NCBI GenBank assembly: GCA_005878685.1
Contig: VBLN01000072.1
Span: forward strand, 2,658-18,236
Direction: 5' to 3'
DNA from: Deltaproteobacteria bacterium
Lineage (GTDB): Bacteria > Desulfobacterota > Binatia > UBA9968
Length of the DNA stretch: 15,579 nucleotides
Both the position numbers and the translations under genes were made by a program. Positions within the stretch are counted from its first letter, which is position 1; the number at the start of each line of letters is the position of its first letter. Of this stretch, positions 13,362 to 15,579 are shown piece by piece. The notes under the pieces were generated by a model. The model was given only the letters and a program-made list of their open reading frames with translations, was not told the DNA's origin and did no database searches.

Positions 13362-14898
13362 CTAATTCAGCAGGCAGCTCGATTCGCGGGAACAGTGCCT
13401 TGGGAGGCTTAATCTTATGGTCTGGCATGAAAAAGCTTCCCCATGGAGATTGATGGTCCGAAGCACCCTCAGAAAGATTCAAGAGGTCTTTAATCTCCTT
13501 GGAGGTCTCCGGGAGGAACGGGGCGAGCATATGTGAAAGCATTCTCAGGGCTTCCAAAAGATGATGGAGGATTTCTCCGACTCTGCCGCGCTTAGCCGGA
13601 TCCTTGATTAAGACAAACGGCGAAGTCTGGACAATATAACGATTGGCCTGATCGATGGCCGCCCAGACTGCCTCCAGGGCGCGGTGAAACTGCAACTGCG
13701 CCATATGCCCGCTCAATTCTTCCTCGGACTGGCGGAATCTATCCCTAAGCTCCTGATCCTCTTTAGCCCACATCTGGCCTAAGGGTTGGACGACGCCATC
13801 AAAATATTTCTCTTCCATCGCAAGAACCCGGCTGATCAAATTTCCAAGATTGTTGGCCAGATCGGCATTGTAGCGGGTGGTAAGACTCTCTTCCCGAAAG
13901 TCTGCGTCCTGCCCGAAGACGCTCTCGCGTAATAAAAAATAACGGAAGGCATCGAGGCCGACCTTTTCCTTCATGGCCAGCGGAGAGATGACGTTCCCCA
14001 AGCTTTTAGACATCTTTTGGCCTTCGACAGTCCAGAAGCCGTGCACGTTGAGATGCTTGTAAAGCGGCAGCCCCGCCGCCATCAGCATGGTCGGCCAGAA
14101 CACGCCGTGCGGCTTGAGGATGTCCTTCCCGATGAAGTGTTCCGCTTCAGACCAGAACTTTTGAAAGGCCTCTTCGCCCTTGTATTTCAGCGCGCTGACA
14201 TAGTTGATGAGCGCGTCGAACCATACGTAGGTCACGTAGCGCTGATCGAAAGGTATCTCGATCCCCCAGGTGAGACGGCTCTTGGGACGGGAGATGCACA
14301 GGTCCCCGATAGGCTCGCGGAGCATCGCCAGGACTTCGTTTCTAAAGTTCTCGGGCCGGATAAAGTCGGGGTGCTCTTCAAGATGACGTAGCAGCCGGTC
14401 CTGATACTTGCTCATGCGGAAGAAGTAGTTTTCTTCTTCGATCAACTTAGGCTCAGTCAAGTGATCCGGGCACTTGCCATCCCGCAGCTCTTTTGGCGTG
14501 TAAAACCGCTCGCAACCGAAGCAGTAAAGCCCGCTGTATCGGTCGAAATAGATATCCCCGGTTGTATGCACTTTCGTCAAGAGTTCCTGAACATAGCGGA
14601 TGTGATACGCATCAGTTGTACGAATGAAGTGATCGTAGGTAAAGCCACAGGTATCCCAGGCGGCTCGGAAGGTCGTACTGACCTGATCGGTAAAGGCCTT
14701 GGGGTCCATCCGTGCCTCTGCGGCGGCCTGGGCTATTTTGTCGCCGTGCTCGTCCGTGCCGGTTAGGTAGAATGTTTCCCATCCATGTGCCCGGTAGTAA
14801 CGCGCCAGAGTATCGGTAATAACCATGGTATAGGCGCTACCCAAGTGGGGCTCCGCATTAACGTAGTATAAAGGGCTTGTGATGTAGATTCTTTCCAT
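13345..14898 (-). CDS. metG: Methionyl-tRNA synthetase
   Basis: A class I aminoacyl-tRNA synthetase of 517 aa charging tRNA-Met in the cytosol. The HIGH-type signature is HLGS (18-21) in the Rossmann domain. A connective-peptide zinc knuckle of the C-x2-C...C-x2-H type (YCFGCERFYTPKELRDGKCPDH) matches the one-zinc MetRS of Thermus type. The KMSKS loop appears as GQKMSKSLGN. The C-terminal helical anticodon-binding domain follows, and no EMAP-like tRNA-binding domain is attached, so this is the short form. ATG 14898 shares its A with the TGA of the upstream holB (TGATG), indicating translational coupling. Confidence 0.97.
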   Translation of the reverse strand: MERIYITSPLYYVNAEPHLGSAYTMVITDTLARYYRAHGWETFYLTGTDEHGDKIAQAAAEARMDPKAFTDQVSTTFRAAWDTCGFTYDHFIRTTDAYHIRYVQELLTKVHTTGDIYFDRYSGLYCFGCERFYTPKELRDGKCPDHLTEPKLIEEENYFFRMSKYQDRLLRHLEEHPDFIRPENFRNEVLAMLREPIGDLCISRPKSRLTWGIEIPFDQRYVTYVWFDALINYVSALKYKGEEAFQKFWSEAEHFIGKDILKPHGVFWPTMLMAAGLPLYKHLNVHGFWTVEGQKMSKSLGNVISPLAMKEKVGLDAFRYFLLRESVFGQDADFREESLTTRYNADLANNLGNLISRVLAMEEKYFDGVVQPLGQMWAKEDQELRDRFRQSEEELSGHMAQLQFHRALEAVWAAIDQANRYIVQTSPFVLIKDPAKRGRVGEILHHLLEALRMLSHMLAPFLPETSKEIKDLLNLSEGASDHQSPWGSFFMPDHKIKPPKALFPRIELPAELDDPQS

Positions 14899-15579
14899 CA
14901 GTCGGTCCTGATCGCCTCCGTTAAGAGGTGTTCCAACGCCATCCGACGATTGACATTCCTCTGGACCCTCGCCCGGGCTTTTACGGCCTGGGCTAGAAGA
15001 AACAGAATCTGCTCCAAGTCATAAACCTTAGCCTGATTCTTAATGTCCCTTTCCAAGTCTAGATTGCAGATCCCTTGGAGGCTGTCGGTAGCGCAGTAAA
15101 CCAGCAAATCCCGATACCATCCCTCCAGCCACTCCAAGAACTCCAAGCATTCCTCCCTAGTCCCTGCAAGCTCTTCGGCAAGGATGAGCTCGCCTCTATA
15201 GTTCCCCTCCTACAAGATCCTCTATTTCAAGACTAGTCGCCTTCCCCAGACTCCCCATGGTCATGGCCGCAAGGATCTCCGCCTCCTCTCGCTTGATCCC
15301 TTTCTGCGCCACCAGAAAGCTTGCGACAAGCTCAACCCGGAGAGGGGCAAAAGAGAGACGCAGGCAGCGGGAGAGCAGCGTGGGGAGAAGTCCTCCTGTA
15401 CCTGTGGAGATCAAACTCAAAAGAGAGTCTCTGGGAGGCTCTTCCAGAGTTTTCAACAAAGCATTCTGGGCAGAGAAATTCATCAGCGTGGCAGGGTCCA
15501 GAATCGCTATCTTTTTTCTGCCTGAAAAGGGATGGAAGTTAAGCTCCCTTTCCAGCTCACGAACCTGCTGAATGCTAAT
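14898..15579 (-). pseudogene. holB: holB, DNA polymerase III delta' subunit (partial at right edge, one-base frameshift)
   Basis: The minus strand enters the window already coding (QQVRELERELNFHPF, then KIAILDPATLMNFSAQNALLKTLEEPP), the AAA+ core of the clamp-loader delta' subunit. It runs through GLLPTLLSRC and meets a stop at 15196-15198. In the next frame translation continues from about 15200 as YRGELILAEELAGTREECLE and then EFLEWLEGWYRDLLVYCATD to TGA 14898-14900, the delta' C-terminal collar domain. Dropping one G from the four-G run (plus-strand C run 15204-15207) joins both halves as VGGNYRGEL. Since delta' is essential for replication, a sequencing error is the likelier cause, though a second gene copy elsewhere cannot be excluded. 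The gene stop overlaps the metG start. The N-terminal Walker A region lies outside the window. Confidence 0.85.

Overview
The window looks like a chromosomal segment from an uncultured Gram-negative bacterium. Evidence for this is an outer-membrane porin, periplasmic c-type cytochrome and thioredoxin domains, and an ArnT-like glycosyltransferase. Gene content and protein style fit a deltaproteobacterial/Binatota/NC10-like lineage, but this assignment is an impression and was not tested. I see no rRNA, tRNA, CRISPR array, insertion sequence or phage module.

Layout, left to right. (1) Positions 1-241 (minus) hold the 5' part of a YdjM/DUF457-type membrane protein that runs off the left edge. 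A VTT/TVP38-family membrane protein is divergent from it at 502-1245 (plus). (2) Positions 1300-5368 (minus) hold a leftward run: tandem universal stress protein, Nit-type C-N hydrolase, GT39/ArnT-like glycosyltransferase and a TlpA/ResA-like thioredoxin. (3) Positions 5538-5819 (plus) hold a small uncharacterised protein behind a good sigma70-type promoter. (4) Positions 5847-12573 are the most interesting part. A DtxR/MntR-family metalloregulator (minus) is divergent from a plus-strand cluster. The cluster comprises a cytochrome c-FTR1 iron permease fusion, a 61-aa Com-like zinc finger, a porin, a periplasmic FMN-binding protein, an ApbE flavin transferase (broken) and a small His-containing membrane protein. 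Palindromic DtxR-like boxes lie in the shared promoter region. (5) Positions 12570-15579 (minus) hold a housekeeping run holB'-metG-tatD with overlapping genes. It converges on the iron cluster so tightly that the two stop codons overlap.

How the iron cluster may work (inference): metals enter through the porin. Iron is taken up by FTR1, whose fused cytochrome c can exchange electrons with the iron. ApbE would covalently flavinylate the FMN-binding protein, and the terminal four-helix protein may connect this periplasmic redox chemistry to the membrane. Four-base start/stop overlaps couple permease to zinc finger, FMN protein to ApbE, and ApbE to the last membrane protein. A strong terminator hairpin between the zinc-finger gene and the porin gene suggests the downstream half is expressed by regulated or leaky read-through.

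Two genes are interrupted. apbE has an apparent ~16-nt frame-shifting deletion that removes its conserved DLGGIAKG core. holB has a one-base frameshift next to a four-base homopolymer. The holB lesion is probably a sequencing or assembly error; the apbE lesion could be either real or artefactual.
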